Positions 8,736 to 16,693 of a DNA stretch of 64,000 nt are shown here, in pieces; position 1 is the first letter of the stretch; every line of letters starts with the position of its first letter. The notes under the pieces are model-generated. The model saw only the letters and a list, made by a program, of their open reading frames with translations, had not been told where the DNA came from and did not search any database. Source of the stretch: Streptococcus marmotae (GTDB lineage: Bacteria > Bacillota > Bacilli > Lactobacillales > Streptococcaceae); assembly GCF_001623565.1 (NCBI RefSeq), contig NZ_CP015196.1:2005501-2069500 (forward strand). Direction: 5' to 3'. The translations under genes and the position numbers were made by a program.

Positions 8736-10403
8736 TTATTTTTGTCTTAAGGCAGATAAAATCTCACGAACAATGGCTTCATTATCTACCTGAGTTTGAG
8801 TAGCAACTGGTGTAGCAGACGACTCAGTCACAACGGATTCCTTTTCTTGTCTTCTTTCAAATGCCGCTTGAATTTCTTGAGGGGTCTGGCTTAGAAAAAC
8901 CTTTCTCTCGCAAGCTGTTTTATCTGCTTTAGCATGCACACTTGGTGACGATGTGCCATCTACCGTTTCATTTACTTGGTGTAGTTGTGCTGATTTTGGT
9001 AATGCATGAAATCCAGCATCTTCAGCTACAATTTGTGTTACATCTTTCAATCCGTAGGCAACAGTCTTGATATTGATCAGATGTTCTGGTGTTAAATTAT
9101 CAGAGACGGAGCTACCGCCATCTGTTCCACAACCAAGTGTAAATGCAATCGGTAAGCCGGTTGAAATACCTGTCCCCCCTTGACTACCACCTGTATTAAT
9201 CAAAATGCGCGAAGCAGGTTTACTAGAGAATCGGAAAATCATATCTGGATCTTCTGTATGAATGCTCATCGTATGACCAATACCATTTTGCAACAGACGA
9301 ATACTTAATGCGCAGGCTTCTTCCCAGTTCTTCACTACATAGAACCCTAAAACAGTCGTCAATTTTTCAAATGACAATGGATTGCCTTGACCAACTCCAG
9401 CTTGCGGTCCAACTAAAATCTTTGTGTCGGCTGGGACTCTTAGCCCAACTGCTTCTGCAATTGCTGTAGCAGGTTGTCCTACAAATTTTGGATTCATTGA
9501 TGGATTGTAACCTTTTGAGTCGCCTCTGAAGAGAACGTCACAAACCTTGTCTGTCTCCTCTTTTGTCATAATATAGCAACCGTGATTTTTTAACTCACGT
9601 AGCACTTCATCCTTGTTAGACTCTTCACAGATAATAGCTTGCTCTGATGCGCAAATGGTCCCATTGTCAAAAGTCTTAGAAGCAACAATGCTAGCAACTG
9701 CTTTTTTGACATCTGCCGTCTTTTCAATGTAGGCTGGTGAATTTCCTGCACCTACCCCAATTGCTGGTTTTCCACTACTGTAAGCAGCTTTTACCATTCC
9801 TGGTCCACCTGTTGCGATGATGAGAGAAACATCTTTTGCATGCATCAACTCATTTGTCGCTTGAAGAGTTGGATTATTTACACAACCAATAATATGTTCT
9901 GGCGCTCCTGCTTCAACAGCTGCCTTTCGAACCAATTCAGCCGCTGCAATGCTACACCGTTTCGCTGATGGATGCGGTGCAAACACAATTGCATTGCGTG
10001 ATTTAATCGCAATCATTGACTTGAAAATAATAGTAGATGTTGGATTAGTCGATGGAGTAATTCCTAGTAACAATCCCATAGGCTCTGCAACACGGAATAA
10101 TTTTTTATTTTCATCAAAATCAAGAATTCCTGATGTTTTGTAATCCTTAATCTCCTCATATAGTAATCTAGAAGCAGCGTAATTCTTATAGGCCTTATCA
10201 GCTAGCTTACCAAATCCCGTTTCTTCAACTGCCATATCTGCTAGATAATAAGCATTTGCTTCAACGGTTTTCACGATATGGCGCAAAATCGCATCAATTT
10301 GTGCATCTGAGAAAGTTGCTATCTTATCGGAAGCACGTTTCCCTTCTTTTACAAGGTCTCTTGCTTCTTGAATGGAGCAAAGATCTATGTCAACTGTTTT
10401 CAT
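8736..10403 (-). CDS. CoA-acylating acetaldehyde dehydrogenase with C-terminal encapsulation peptide
   Basis: The enzyme (about 555 residues) belongs to the EutE/PduP/CutF group and should oxidise the acetaldehyde released by CutC to acetyl-CoA with NAD+ and CoA. The catalytic cysteine is in NGTICASEQ at residue 251 from the chosen start. A Thr/Gln-rich linker (about 480-535) leads to a C-terminal amphipathic helix, VDNEAIVREILSALRQK, a likely cargo-targeting peptide like those reported for choline (GRM2) loci. The in-frame ATG at 10412 abuts the Shine-Dalgarno AGGAAGG, so the ATG at 10403 is preferred. A dead paralogue lies at 19268. Confidence 0.92.
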   Translation of the reverse strand: MKTVDIDLCSIQEARDLVKEGKRASDKIATFSDAQIDAILRHIVKTVEANAYYLADMAVEETGFGKLADKAYKNYAASRLLYEEIKDYKTSGILDFDENKKLFRVAEPMGLLLGITPSTNPTSTIIFKSMIAIKSRNAIVFAPHPSAKRCSIAAAELVRKAAVEAGAPEHIIGCVNNPTLQATNELMHAKDVSLIIATGGPGMVKAAYSSGKPAIGVGAGNSPAYIEKTADVKKAVASIVASKTFDNGTICASEQAIICEESNKDEVLRELKNHGCYIMTKEETDKVCDVLFRGDSKGYNPSMNPKFVGQPATAIAEAVGLRVPADTKILVGPQAGVGQGNPLSFEKLTTVLGFYVVKNWEEACALSIRLLQNGIGHTMSIHTEDPDMIFRFSSKPASRILINTGGSQGGTGISTGLPIAFTLGCGTDGGSSVSDNLTPEHLINIKTVAYGLKDVTQIVAEDAGFHALPKSAQLHQVNETVDGTSSPSVHAKADKTACERKVFLSQTPQEIQAAFERRQEKESVVTESSATPVATQTQVDNEAIVREILSALRQK

Positions 10404-10430
10404 TTGATTCATCCTTCCTATCTGATATCC

Positions 10431-11111
10431 TTATCTTTCTCCTTGTTTTTCAAACTCATCCATCAGAATCGCAATCATTTCTCTTCTGACCATCCCTTGT
10501 AACACATCTTCAGCAATTTCAAGCTCTGGATGATTGTGAATGAGTTCTCTTAAATCTGCTGCTTTCGTTTTATCCAAACGTTTTTTATACTCTTTAGCAG
10601 TTAAGCGAACTTCTTCTGGTTCATCCTCGACAGGTTGCATTTCTTCTGGAATTACTTCTGTATCCGCTTCTTCTGGAATTTCGAGGATTGTCGGTACGGA
10701 TTGTAGGGCAGTTTCTTCCGATTCTACTGTAGTGATAACAGGTGGTAGCGATTCAGTTTTTTCTGAATTGGCTTCTTCTGTCTTAACTTCTGGTTCAACA
10801 GAAGCTCTGACTTCCCCTATACTTTCTTTTGGCACTTCATATTTTTCATACAAAGCTACTACCTGATCATCTGGCCTAGGAATGACATGCGAACTGTGAA
10901 AACAGAGTTCTCCCAAGCGCTTTACTGCACTTGCACCAGCATCCACAGCTGTTTTAACCGCACCAACGTCTCCAGTAATGTAAACAGTTACAAGACCTCC
11001 ACGAACTTTTTCAGCGTTCATCAAGGAAACATCTGCAACCTTTAGCATGACATCCGCCGCTTCAATTGCACCAATCAAGCCGTACGTTTCAATCATACCT
11101 AATGCTTTCAT
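10431..11111 (-). CDS. BMC-H shell protein with long acidic C-terminal extension
   Basis: This 226-residue protein has an N-terminal BMC domain (residues 1-95, starting MKALGMIETYGLIGAIEAAD and ending HVIPRPDDQV). A Glu/Pro/Val-rich disordered linker follows (about 100-175), then a helical tail (about 178-226; TAKEYKKRLDKTKAADLREL and MVRREMIAILMDEFEKQ). Fusions of a shell domain to a C-terminal module occur in EutK and PduK. The tail here looks like a small SAP/Rho-N-type helical fold, but that is a guess. Facing the lumen, it could recruit cargo or nucleic acid. It lies between the EutQ-like cupin and the aldehyde dehydrogenase. Confidence 0.88.
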   Translation of the reverse strand: MKALGMIETYGLIGAIEAADVMLKVADVSLMNAEKVRGGLVTVYITGDVGAVKTAVDAGASAVKRLGELCFHSSHVIPRPDDQVVALYEKYEVPKESIGEVRASVEPEVKTEEANSEKTESLPPVITTVESEETALQSVPTILEIPEEADTEVIPEEMQPVEDEPEEVRLTAKEYKKRLDKTKAADLRELIHNHPELEIAEDVLQGMVRREMIAILMDEFEKQGER

Positions 11112-11127
11112 ACGATTTCCTCCAAGA

Positions 11128-11760
11128 CTACATTAAATCAGACCAGTTAGAAGGATAGGTTGTATAGAATAATTTCGCATTGTCTGGTGAACTCCAAATT
11201 ACATCAGATCCTGATGGGATAAAGAGAACATCGCCTTCGCGGCCAACATATTTTTGACCATCGATTTCAACACAAACGGTACCAGAAATAATATAATCAA
11301 TTTCTTCGTAGGGCAATTTCCAAGCAAAACTTGAACGGTCAATTGCTAAAAAGCCTGCACTCATTTTTGCTTCATCTTTACCAACTAATTCTTGGAAACT
11401 AACATTTGCCTCAGGATTACCTGTGTCAAATTCATCCATCCGCACAGTTCCGCCCTTGACAACTTTCAAGCCGTTAGAATGGACAACGCTGCGATAAGGT
11501 AAATTTGCTTTTTCAATTTTTTTATCACAGGTTGCCAACATCCGCTTTAACAGTGAAAGTAACTCATCTGCGGAAATACCACATTCTCCTTTGTCAGATG
11601 TTTTTTCACACCTCTTCTGACCAACTTCAAAGGAAATACCACATTTTTTAGCCTCATCTCGGGCCGCTGGCGTTATGATAGTGTCTGCGTCAACATAACA
11701 AATCGTTTGCCCAGCTTCATGGCAGTCAGAAATATCTTTTGCAACAACTAATTTTGCCAT
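11128..11760 (-). CDS. eutQ: EutQ-like cupin protein
   Basis: This 210-residue protein has an N-terminal segment with the Eut/Cut-locus motif VDADTIITPAARDEAKKCGI and a C-terminal cupin barrel (about 95-205). The barrel includes IDYIISGTVCVEIDGQKYVGREGDVLFIPSG. EutQ of Salmonella has been reported to show acetate kinase activity, so this could complete acetyl-P to acetate with ATP. The assignment by homology is firm, the activity is not. The gene is 15 bp downstream of the vertex protein gene. Confidence 0.85.
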   Translation of the reverse strand: MAKLVVAKDISDCHEAGQTICYVDADTIITPAARDEAKKCGISFEVGQKRCEKTSDKGECGISADELLSLLKRMLATCDKKIEKANLPYRSVVHSNGLKVVKGGTVRMDEFDTGNPEANVSFQELVGKDEAKMSAGFLAIDRSSFAWKLPYEEIDYIISGTVCVEIDGQKYVGREGDVLFIPSGSDVIWSSPDNAKLFYTTYPSNWSDLM

Positions 11761-11775
11761 TTTCTCTCCTTTATA

Positions 11776-12072
11776 TTAGGAAAAACGTTCTTTTTTCCCG
11801 TTTTGCTTTTTTATTTCATCGTAATTTTCATCAATGATACCAATAACAGCAGCATCAACAGGCATCTGATCGTCTCCCATCATTCGTCTGGCCGCTGTCC
11901 CAGTAGTGACAATGACGCGATCGCCAATACCAGCACCAATCATATCTACTACCACCAAAAGTTCGCCTGCCTTACTGCCACCTTTTACTTCAGCGAGTAA
12001 AAACTTGACACCACTTAACGCATCGGACTTTCTCGTAGCCCAAATCGTATCTACCAATTCTGCAACTAGCAT
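11776..12072 (-). CDS. eutN: BMC-P pentameric vertex protein (EutN/CcmL family)
   Basis: This 98-residue protein is the only EutN/CcmL-type gene in the locus and would cap the twelve vertices of the shell. Its start MLVAELVDTIWATRKSDALSG and the conserved core GAGIGDRVIVTTGTAAR and VDAAVIGIID match the family. It lies 9 bp downstream of the EutJ-like gene and 15 bp upstream of the EutQ-like gene. No BMC-T (tandem-domain) gene is present, which fits the GRM2 type. Confidence 0.92.
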   Translation of the reverse strand: MLVAELVDTIWATRKSDALSGVKFLLAEVKGGSKAGELLVVVDMIGAGIGDRVIVTTGTAARRMMGDDQMPVDAAVIGIIDENYDEIKKQNGKKERFS

Positions 12073-12081
12073 ATTTCCTCC

Positions 12082-12921
12082 TTAATAGATAATTTCTTGA
12101 CCACAATTCATTGCGATGCCAATCGGTGTGACGAACATTGGATTTTGGGGTTTAAGTGTTTTAATCCCCGTCTCTTTTTCGATAATGGTTTCAATTCCTG
12201 TCAAGCAGCTTGTCCCACCTACCAGGTAGATGACTTCCACATCAAAGCCGTCAATTTGTCTTCGAATAATTGAAGCAATCTTTTCTACGACAGGCTTGAG
12301 AACTGGGAGTAATTCTTTATGATTTTTTGGGTTGCGTTTATAGGCATCAGCTTCATCTATGCTGATTTGATAGGCTCCTGAAACGACTAATGAAAAATGT
12401 GTTCCACCAGTTGCTTCGTCTGCCGCCTTCACAACTTTACCATCTTTTAAAATAGAGATTCCTGTAGTACCACCACCAATATCAACGATTGCACCGTTTT
12501 TCAGACCAACGATTGTATTTGCCGCAGTAGGCTCGTCTAATAAGGCAGTCAACTCAAACCCAGCACTTTGAACGACATTCTTTATCGCTCCACCATCCAA
12601 CATATCTGTACCAGGTGGGATAGCTGCTGCCGCATATAACAGTTCGGTATCTAGTTGTTTTTCCAATTTTTCTTTTAATTCTCGTACAATACGAATTGCA
12701 CCGATATAGTCCACTACCATGCCATCACGAATGACACTAGCTGGTTGATGGGCCCCGGCTACAATATTTTTTTGATCGTCTAAGACAACTAGGACTATGT
12801 AAGCCGTCCCCAAGTCAACACCGGTAAAGTAGGTGCTGCTTTTGGACTTAATTGGCTTTTTCTCCGCCTTTTCAAAGTCTGATACGTATTGGTCACATGT
12901 TTTCGGCAATACTTCAGGCAT
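12082..12921 (-). CDS. eutJ: EutJ-like actin/Hsp70-fold chaperone
   Basis: This 279-residue protein of the Hsp70/actin ATPase fold has phosphate-binding motifs TGVDLGTAYIVLVVLDDQ and AIVDIGGGTTGISIL, and the adenosine motif VIYLVGGTSCLTGIE. EutJ proteins are proposed to act as chaperones or in reactivation or assembly of compartment enzymes. CutC is a radical enzyme without B12, so a diol-dehydratase-type reactivation role is not required. The 8-bp overlap with the upstream gene suggests translational coupling. Confidence 0.88.
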   Translation of the reverse strand: MPEVLPKTCDQYVSDFEKAEKKPIKSKSSTYFTGVDLGTAYIVLVVLDDQKNIVAGAHQPASVIRDGMVVDYIGAIRIVRELKEKLEKQLDTELLYAAAAIPPGTDMLDGGAIKNVVQSAGFELTALLDEPTAANTIVGLKNGAIVDIGGGTTGISILKDGKVVKAADEATGGTHFSLVVSGAYQISIDEADAYKRNPKNHKELLPVLKPVVEKIASIIRRQIDGFDVEVIYLVGGTSCLTGIETIIEKETGIKTLKPQNPMFVTPIGIAMNCGQEIIY

Positions 12922-13555
12922 CCTGTTTGACCTCCTCGCTCTTGTTTAGATAATAAGCAATCAATTGCTCTAAGCGCTGAACAACCTCTGGCAGACTAGC
13001 TTGTGCTGCAATATCAAGCTGTTCAACCCAAGCATCCAATCGGAAATAAATCGGATAGAGTCTGGTCAATACGCGTCCCTTGTTGGTCTGTAAAAACATG
13101 CCAACTGTCGATAAATTTCCTATAACAGCCGTTTTGTCCATCTGCACTGCTTCAGTATTCACCATCGTAATCGGTGGTAAACTACAGCTTTCATTTGTCA
13201 GTGCAAGTGCTAAACAACGTTCGATGATTTTAAGTTCTTCTGCTAACGGCATATCCGTACCGGCTAAGTCATAAGCTGTTTTTAGTAGTTCACAGCGAAT
13301 CGCAAACCATTCAGCTTGACGAAATGTCGCAGGCTGAGCACAGCATTCTGCTTGTCCCTCTTCTTTTTGTAAAGATAGACCAGTACTATTTCTCCTCTTT
13401 TGAACCTGCTCGTTTGCATCGATTATCTTAATCTTACGGTCTGCAAGAAAAGTTCTTGCTCCGGGAGTTAATCTCGTATTTTTCTGGATAGTAAAGGTAT
13501 CGAAAGGAAAATTATGATACTCAACACGTAAATCATCTTCGGTCAGAAATTTCAT
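12914..13555 (-). CDS. EutT-like microcompartment accessory protein, probably not a cobalamin adenosyltransferase
   Basis: The N-terminus (MKFLTEDDLRVEYHNFPFDT, then RLTPGARTFLADRKIKI) resembles EutT. Canonical EutT carries a HX11CCX2C metal site. Here only ECCAQPATF is seen at about residue 70, with no third cysteine. The helical rest (FRQAEWFAIRCELLKTAYDL onward) matches the general EutT-like region of cut loci. No enzyme in this locus needs adenosylcobalamin, so a structural or regulatory job is more likely. It overlaps the EutJ-like gene by 8 bp. Confidence 0.65.
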   Translation of the reverse strand: MKFLTEDDLRVEYHNFPFDTFTIQKNTRLTPGARTFLADRKIKIIDANEQVQKRRNSTGLSLQKEEGQAECCAQPATFRQAEWFAIRCELLKTAYDLAGTDMPLAEELKIIERCLALALTNESCSLPPITMVNTEAVQMDKTAVIGNLSTVGMFLQTNKGRVLTRLYPIYFRLDAWVEQLDIAAQASLPEVVQRLEQLIAYYLNKSEEVKQDA

Positions 13556-13655
13556 AAACTCCCTCTTTCATTTAAACTCAAACTGCTTAGAGCAGTTTCT
13601 TCGTCAAATCCCTACTGTCCCATATAAGTTATACAGTTCTTTAAACTGTAGGGGT

Positions 13656-14789
13656 TTATAATAGACCTCTGTAAATTTCCTCAATATCAGCAACTGTGAC
13701 GGAACGAGGATTTGTTGGTGTACAAGCATCTACAGCTGCCCGTCGTGCCATTTCAGGAATCATTTTTTCAAACTCAGCAGGATTTATTCCCAATTCCTTA
13801 ACGGTTGTAGGCATATCCATTTTTTTCATCAACTGAGTAATAGCATAATTCAAGGCACGTACACTTTGTTTTGCTGTTGTACCATATATATTCAATGTAT
13901 TAGCTACTTGCGCATATCGTCTAGCAACAGCTGTATCACGATCTGCTTCAAGCGATGCATTGAATGAAATAATGTGAGGTAACAATACTGCGTTTATTCG
14001 ACCATGTGGTACATGGAAAAACGCTCCAATCGCATGAGATAAACTATGACAAATTCCTAAACCTGCATTATTAAATGCAATTCCCGCAATCGAAGATGCA
14101 TTGTGCATTTTCTCACGCGCTATTTGGTTTTTCCCATTTTTATATGCTTCTACAATGTAGCGGAATGTCAAGGCTAATCCTTTTTCTGCACATGCATCAG
14201 AAAAATCTGTTGCACGTTTTGAGACATAGGCTTCTAAACAATGAGTCAGTACATCCATTCCAGTATCAGCTGTAATTGCTGGTGGAACACTCATCGTAAA
14301 AGCAGTATCAAGGATAGCAACATCGGGAACAAGTGAATCATCAACCAAAGCATATTTTTCATTGCTTTTTGGATCCGATATAACTGCAAATGAGGTATTC
14401 TCGCTTCCGCTTCCACTTGTCGTTGGAATGGCAACCATGATTGGTTTAGCAACTTTCTCTGACTCAGTATAGACCCGAATAACAGCCTTGGCCGCATCCA
14501 TCGCAGAGCCTCCACCTACTGCGATAACAGCATCTGGTTTAAACTCTCTAATTTCAGCAACACTCTCAGATACTACTTCAATGGTGGGATCTGGCACCAC
14601 TCGTGAAAAGACTCTATGGACAGCCCCCATTTCATTTAAGCAGTCCAACACACCCTGAATCATATTACTTTTTTCAACAAAAGGATCGCAAATGACATAG
14701 GCTTTAGTGATGGACAACTTTCCAATTTCTCTTGTAGATCCCGAACCAAAAATAAATTTCGGACCTACAGTAAATTCTTGTATGTTCAT
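13656..14789 (-). CDS. Iron-containing alcohol dehydrogenase of the choline microcompartment
   Basis: This 377-residue type III Fe-dependent alcohol dehydrogenase has the NAD-binding motif AVGGGSAMDAAK and metal-ligand motifs DVLTHCLEAYVS and GICHSLSHAIGAFFHVPHGR. By context it reduces acetaldehyde to ethanol, regenerating NAD+ for the aldehyde dehydrogenase inside the shell (EutG/CutO-like role). Its start overlaps the stop of the upstream EutP-like gene by 4 bp (ATGA). Confidence 0.92.
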   Translation of the reverse strand: MNIQEFTVGPKFIFGSGSTREIGKLSITKAYVICDPFVEKSNMIQGVLDCLNEMGAVHRVFSRVVPDPTIEVVSESVAEIREFKPDAVIAVGGGSAMDAAKAVIRVYTESEKVAKPIMVAIPTTSGSGSENTSFAVISDPKSNEKYALVDDSLVPDVAILDTAFTMSVPPAITADTGMDVLTHCLEAYVSKRATDFSDACAEKGLALTFRYIVEAYKNGKNQIAREKMHNASSIAGIAFNNAGLGICHSLSHAIGAFFHVPHGRINAVLLPHIISFNASLEADRDTAVARRYAQVANTLNIYGTTAKQSVRALNYAITQLMKKMDMPTTVKELGINPAEFEKMIPEMARRAAVDACTPTNPRSVTVADIEEIYRGLL

Positions 14790-15232
14790 TGATTACCTTC
14801 TTTTACCTTTTCCAATTTATGTAACAAATATTGGAGTTCTTCTTGAATATTGAGGTCCAACTCATAAATCACATCTACTTTCGCTTCTGTCAGTTCCCTA
14901 TGACAGTCTAGTAGCTGCTCCCTATCTTTATCTTTTTGACCAATGACCACACCAACCGTCGGGATTCGAAAACTTTTCGCAAAATTTGGCGGATACATCC
15001 TTGACTTTCGCTCAGAATGCAATACCATCAATACCCCATAAGCATTTTGCTGGGTCGATATGATGTGTTTCTTCATCCCAGGACTCCTCAGATAGGACTC
15101 CGGAATGAGAATGCATTCGTTATAGTAAATAATCGAACTAATAAACTGTAGTTGCTGGTTCCCTTCCAGCTCTTTTACAAGTTCCTTCTTGCTACTATGG
15201 TCTGGTCCAATCACTAATAGTCGTTTTTTCAT
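14786..15232 (-). CDS. EutP/PduV-like small protein with degenerate P-loop
   Basis: This 148-residue protein aligns in position and length with EutP/PduV, the Ras-like GTPase-fold proteins of microcompartment operons. The P-loop GxxxxGK[ST] is replaced by GPDHSSKKEL near residue 9: the second Gly and final Ser/Thr are lost. The segment VGVVIGQKDKD matches the region of the NKxD specificity motif in degenerate form (GQKD). It is therefore unlikely to be an efficient GTPase. It overlaps genes on both sides by 4 bp, so synthesis is probably coupled. Confidence 0.72.
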   Translation of the reverse strand: MKKRLLVIGPDHSSKKELVKELEGNQQLQFISSIIYYNECILIPESYLRSPGMKKHIISTQQNAYGVLMVLHSERKSRMYPPNFAKSFRIPTVGVVIGQKDKDREQLLDCHRELTEAKVDVIYELDLNIQEELQYLLHKLEKVKEGNQ

Positions 15233-15582
15233 GAGCGTGTTAGCGGAACTACTGCAAAATCCAGATTTTCTTTAAAATAATCTACAATGCTCTGCAAGGC
15301 AGTCTCCACACTCTGAACATCTCCGCTGAACATCACAGACCCTGTAAACCGGTCTACAAAGCAAATATCAACGTCTGCTGCCTTACCTGCTATATCAGTT
15401 GCAATAATCGCTGTTTCGTATGGGGTCAACGCTAAAATGCCAATTGCTCCTCCATGAGAAACACCGAGACTGTCATATACCGCACGAATTGGAGCAGCAA
15501 TAACATGAGCCAAGGTAATCTGTTTTCCTGGAACAGATTCTTGAATGATTCGATTTATTTTTTCTGTCTTATCAGTCAGCAT
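15229..15582 (-). CDS. EutS/PduU-type circularly permuted BMC-H shell protein
   Basis: This 117-residue protein carries the EutS/PduU pattern: IIQESVPGKQITLAHVIA at the N-terminus, then GAIGILALTPYETAIIATD and VDICFVDRFTGSVMFSGDV. In this class the BMC fold is circularly permuted and an N-terminal beta-barrel can plug one face of the hexamer, so it is thought to be a special-purpose facet tile. It follows cutD after 18 bp. Confidence 0.9.
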   Translation of the reverse strand: MLTDKTEKINRIIQESVPGKQITLAHVIAAPIRAVYDSLGVSHGGAIGILALTPYETAIIATDIAGKAADVDICFVDRFTGSVMFSGDVQSVETALQSIVDYFKENLDFAVVPLTRS

Positions 15583-15600
15583 GTTCCCTCCTTCAACAGA

Positions 15601-16590
15601 TTAGTGTTTTACAACCGTTACCGGAAATTGATAGGATAAAATATAACTTTCTATTCTGTCCAAATCGTATTGACTCAAAGAAGGATCACCCTCAATCTTG
15701 TACTCCATACCAAGCTGGTAATATTTATTAACCCCTAGTTTATGGTATGGAAGCAAGTCGATTCCCTGAAAATTAGGATAATCTTTATACGGAAGTAAAA
15801 ATTCAACAATGGCTCGGATTTCCTCTTCACTATCATTGATACCTTTTAGCATCGGCATCCGAATTTTTACATTATGACCCGCTTCTAGGAGTGAAATCAG
15901 ATTTTTTAAAATGCGTTCATTTCCTACACCAGTCCACTCATTGTGCTTCTTTGAATCCATGTGTTTCAAATCAAACAGAAATAAGTCTGTGTACTCAGCG
16001 ACTCTCATGACAACTTTATTCGGTACATACCCTGCAGTTTCTACAGCAGTATTTAATCCATCATGCTTACAAGCCTGTAATAGAGCTACAGCTCCTTCCG
16101 CTTGAGCAAGACATTCACCACCTGATAAAGTTACCCCTCCTCCTGACATTTCATAAAAAGCATCATCCTCATGGATAATCTCCATTATTTCAGAAATCGT
16201 TTTTGATTCCCCTGCAACAGAGATAGCACCTTCTGGACAGCCATCGATATCCTCCTTAGTTGGAAACCTTTTATTATATTTTCGGATGTCAATCGGATGC
16301 TCTTTGTCTGCATAATCAAACGGAATTGGATTTGCTTGATTCTTATAAGCAAAGCAAATTTTTCCTAGAGGACAGGTTGATGCACAGGAATTATAAGGTT
16401 TACACAAGGTTTCCTTGTACATTACATTAGAACCAAACTCTAAGCCTTCTGGATTTGCGCACCACTTACAACGCATTGGACAACCTTTGAAGAAAACAAT
16501 CGTCCTAATCCCAGGACCATCATAGAGGTTGTACTTTTGAACATTAAATACATTAATTCGAGTCTCATGTTTTTTTCTTGATACTACCAC
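15601..16590 (-). CDS. cutD: Choline TMA-lyase activating enzyme (radical SAM)
   Basis: This 329-residue glycyl-radical activase installs the glycyl radical on CutC. The radical-SAM cluster motif CPMRCKWC has Cys37, 41 and 44, preceded by YDGPGIRTIVFFKG. A ferredoxin-like insert follows with cysteines in CKPYNSCASTCPLGKIC and one more in GCPEGAIS, followed by MSGGGVTLSGGECLAQ for SAM binding. The start is GTG at 16590 behind AGGAG. It needs a low-potential electron donor, for which NifJ and a flavodoxin or ferredoxin are candidates. It lies about 100 bp downstream of cutC. Confidence 0.95.
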   Translation of the reverse strand: MVVSRKKHETRINVFNVQKYNLYDGPGIRTIVFFKGCPMRCKWCANPEGLEFGSNVMYKETLCKPYNSCASTCPLGKICFAYKNQANPIPFDYADKEHPIDIRKYNKRFPTKEDIDGCPEGAISVAGESKTISEIMEIIHEDDAFYEMSGGGVTLSGGECLAQAEGAVALLQACKHDGLNTAVETAGYVPNKVVMRVAEYTDLFLFDLKHMDSKKHNEWTGVGNERILKNLISLLEAGHNVKIRMPMLKGINDSEEEIRAIVEFLLPYKDYPNFQGIDLLPYHKLGVNKYYQLGMEYKIEGDPSLSQYDLDRIESYILSYQFPVTVVKH

Positions 16591-16693
16591 TATCTGTTTC
16601 TCCTATTAAGGTTGTAGTAGTTTTTAATGGGAATAAAAACTACTACAACTTCTCAATGATTCTTGTTAAAGTTTGACACAAAGCCTTTCTTTA

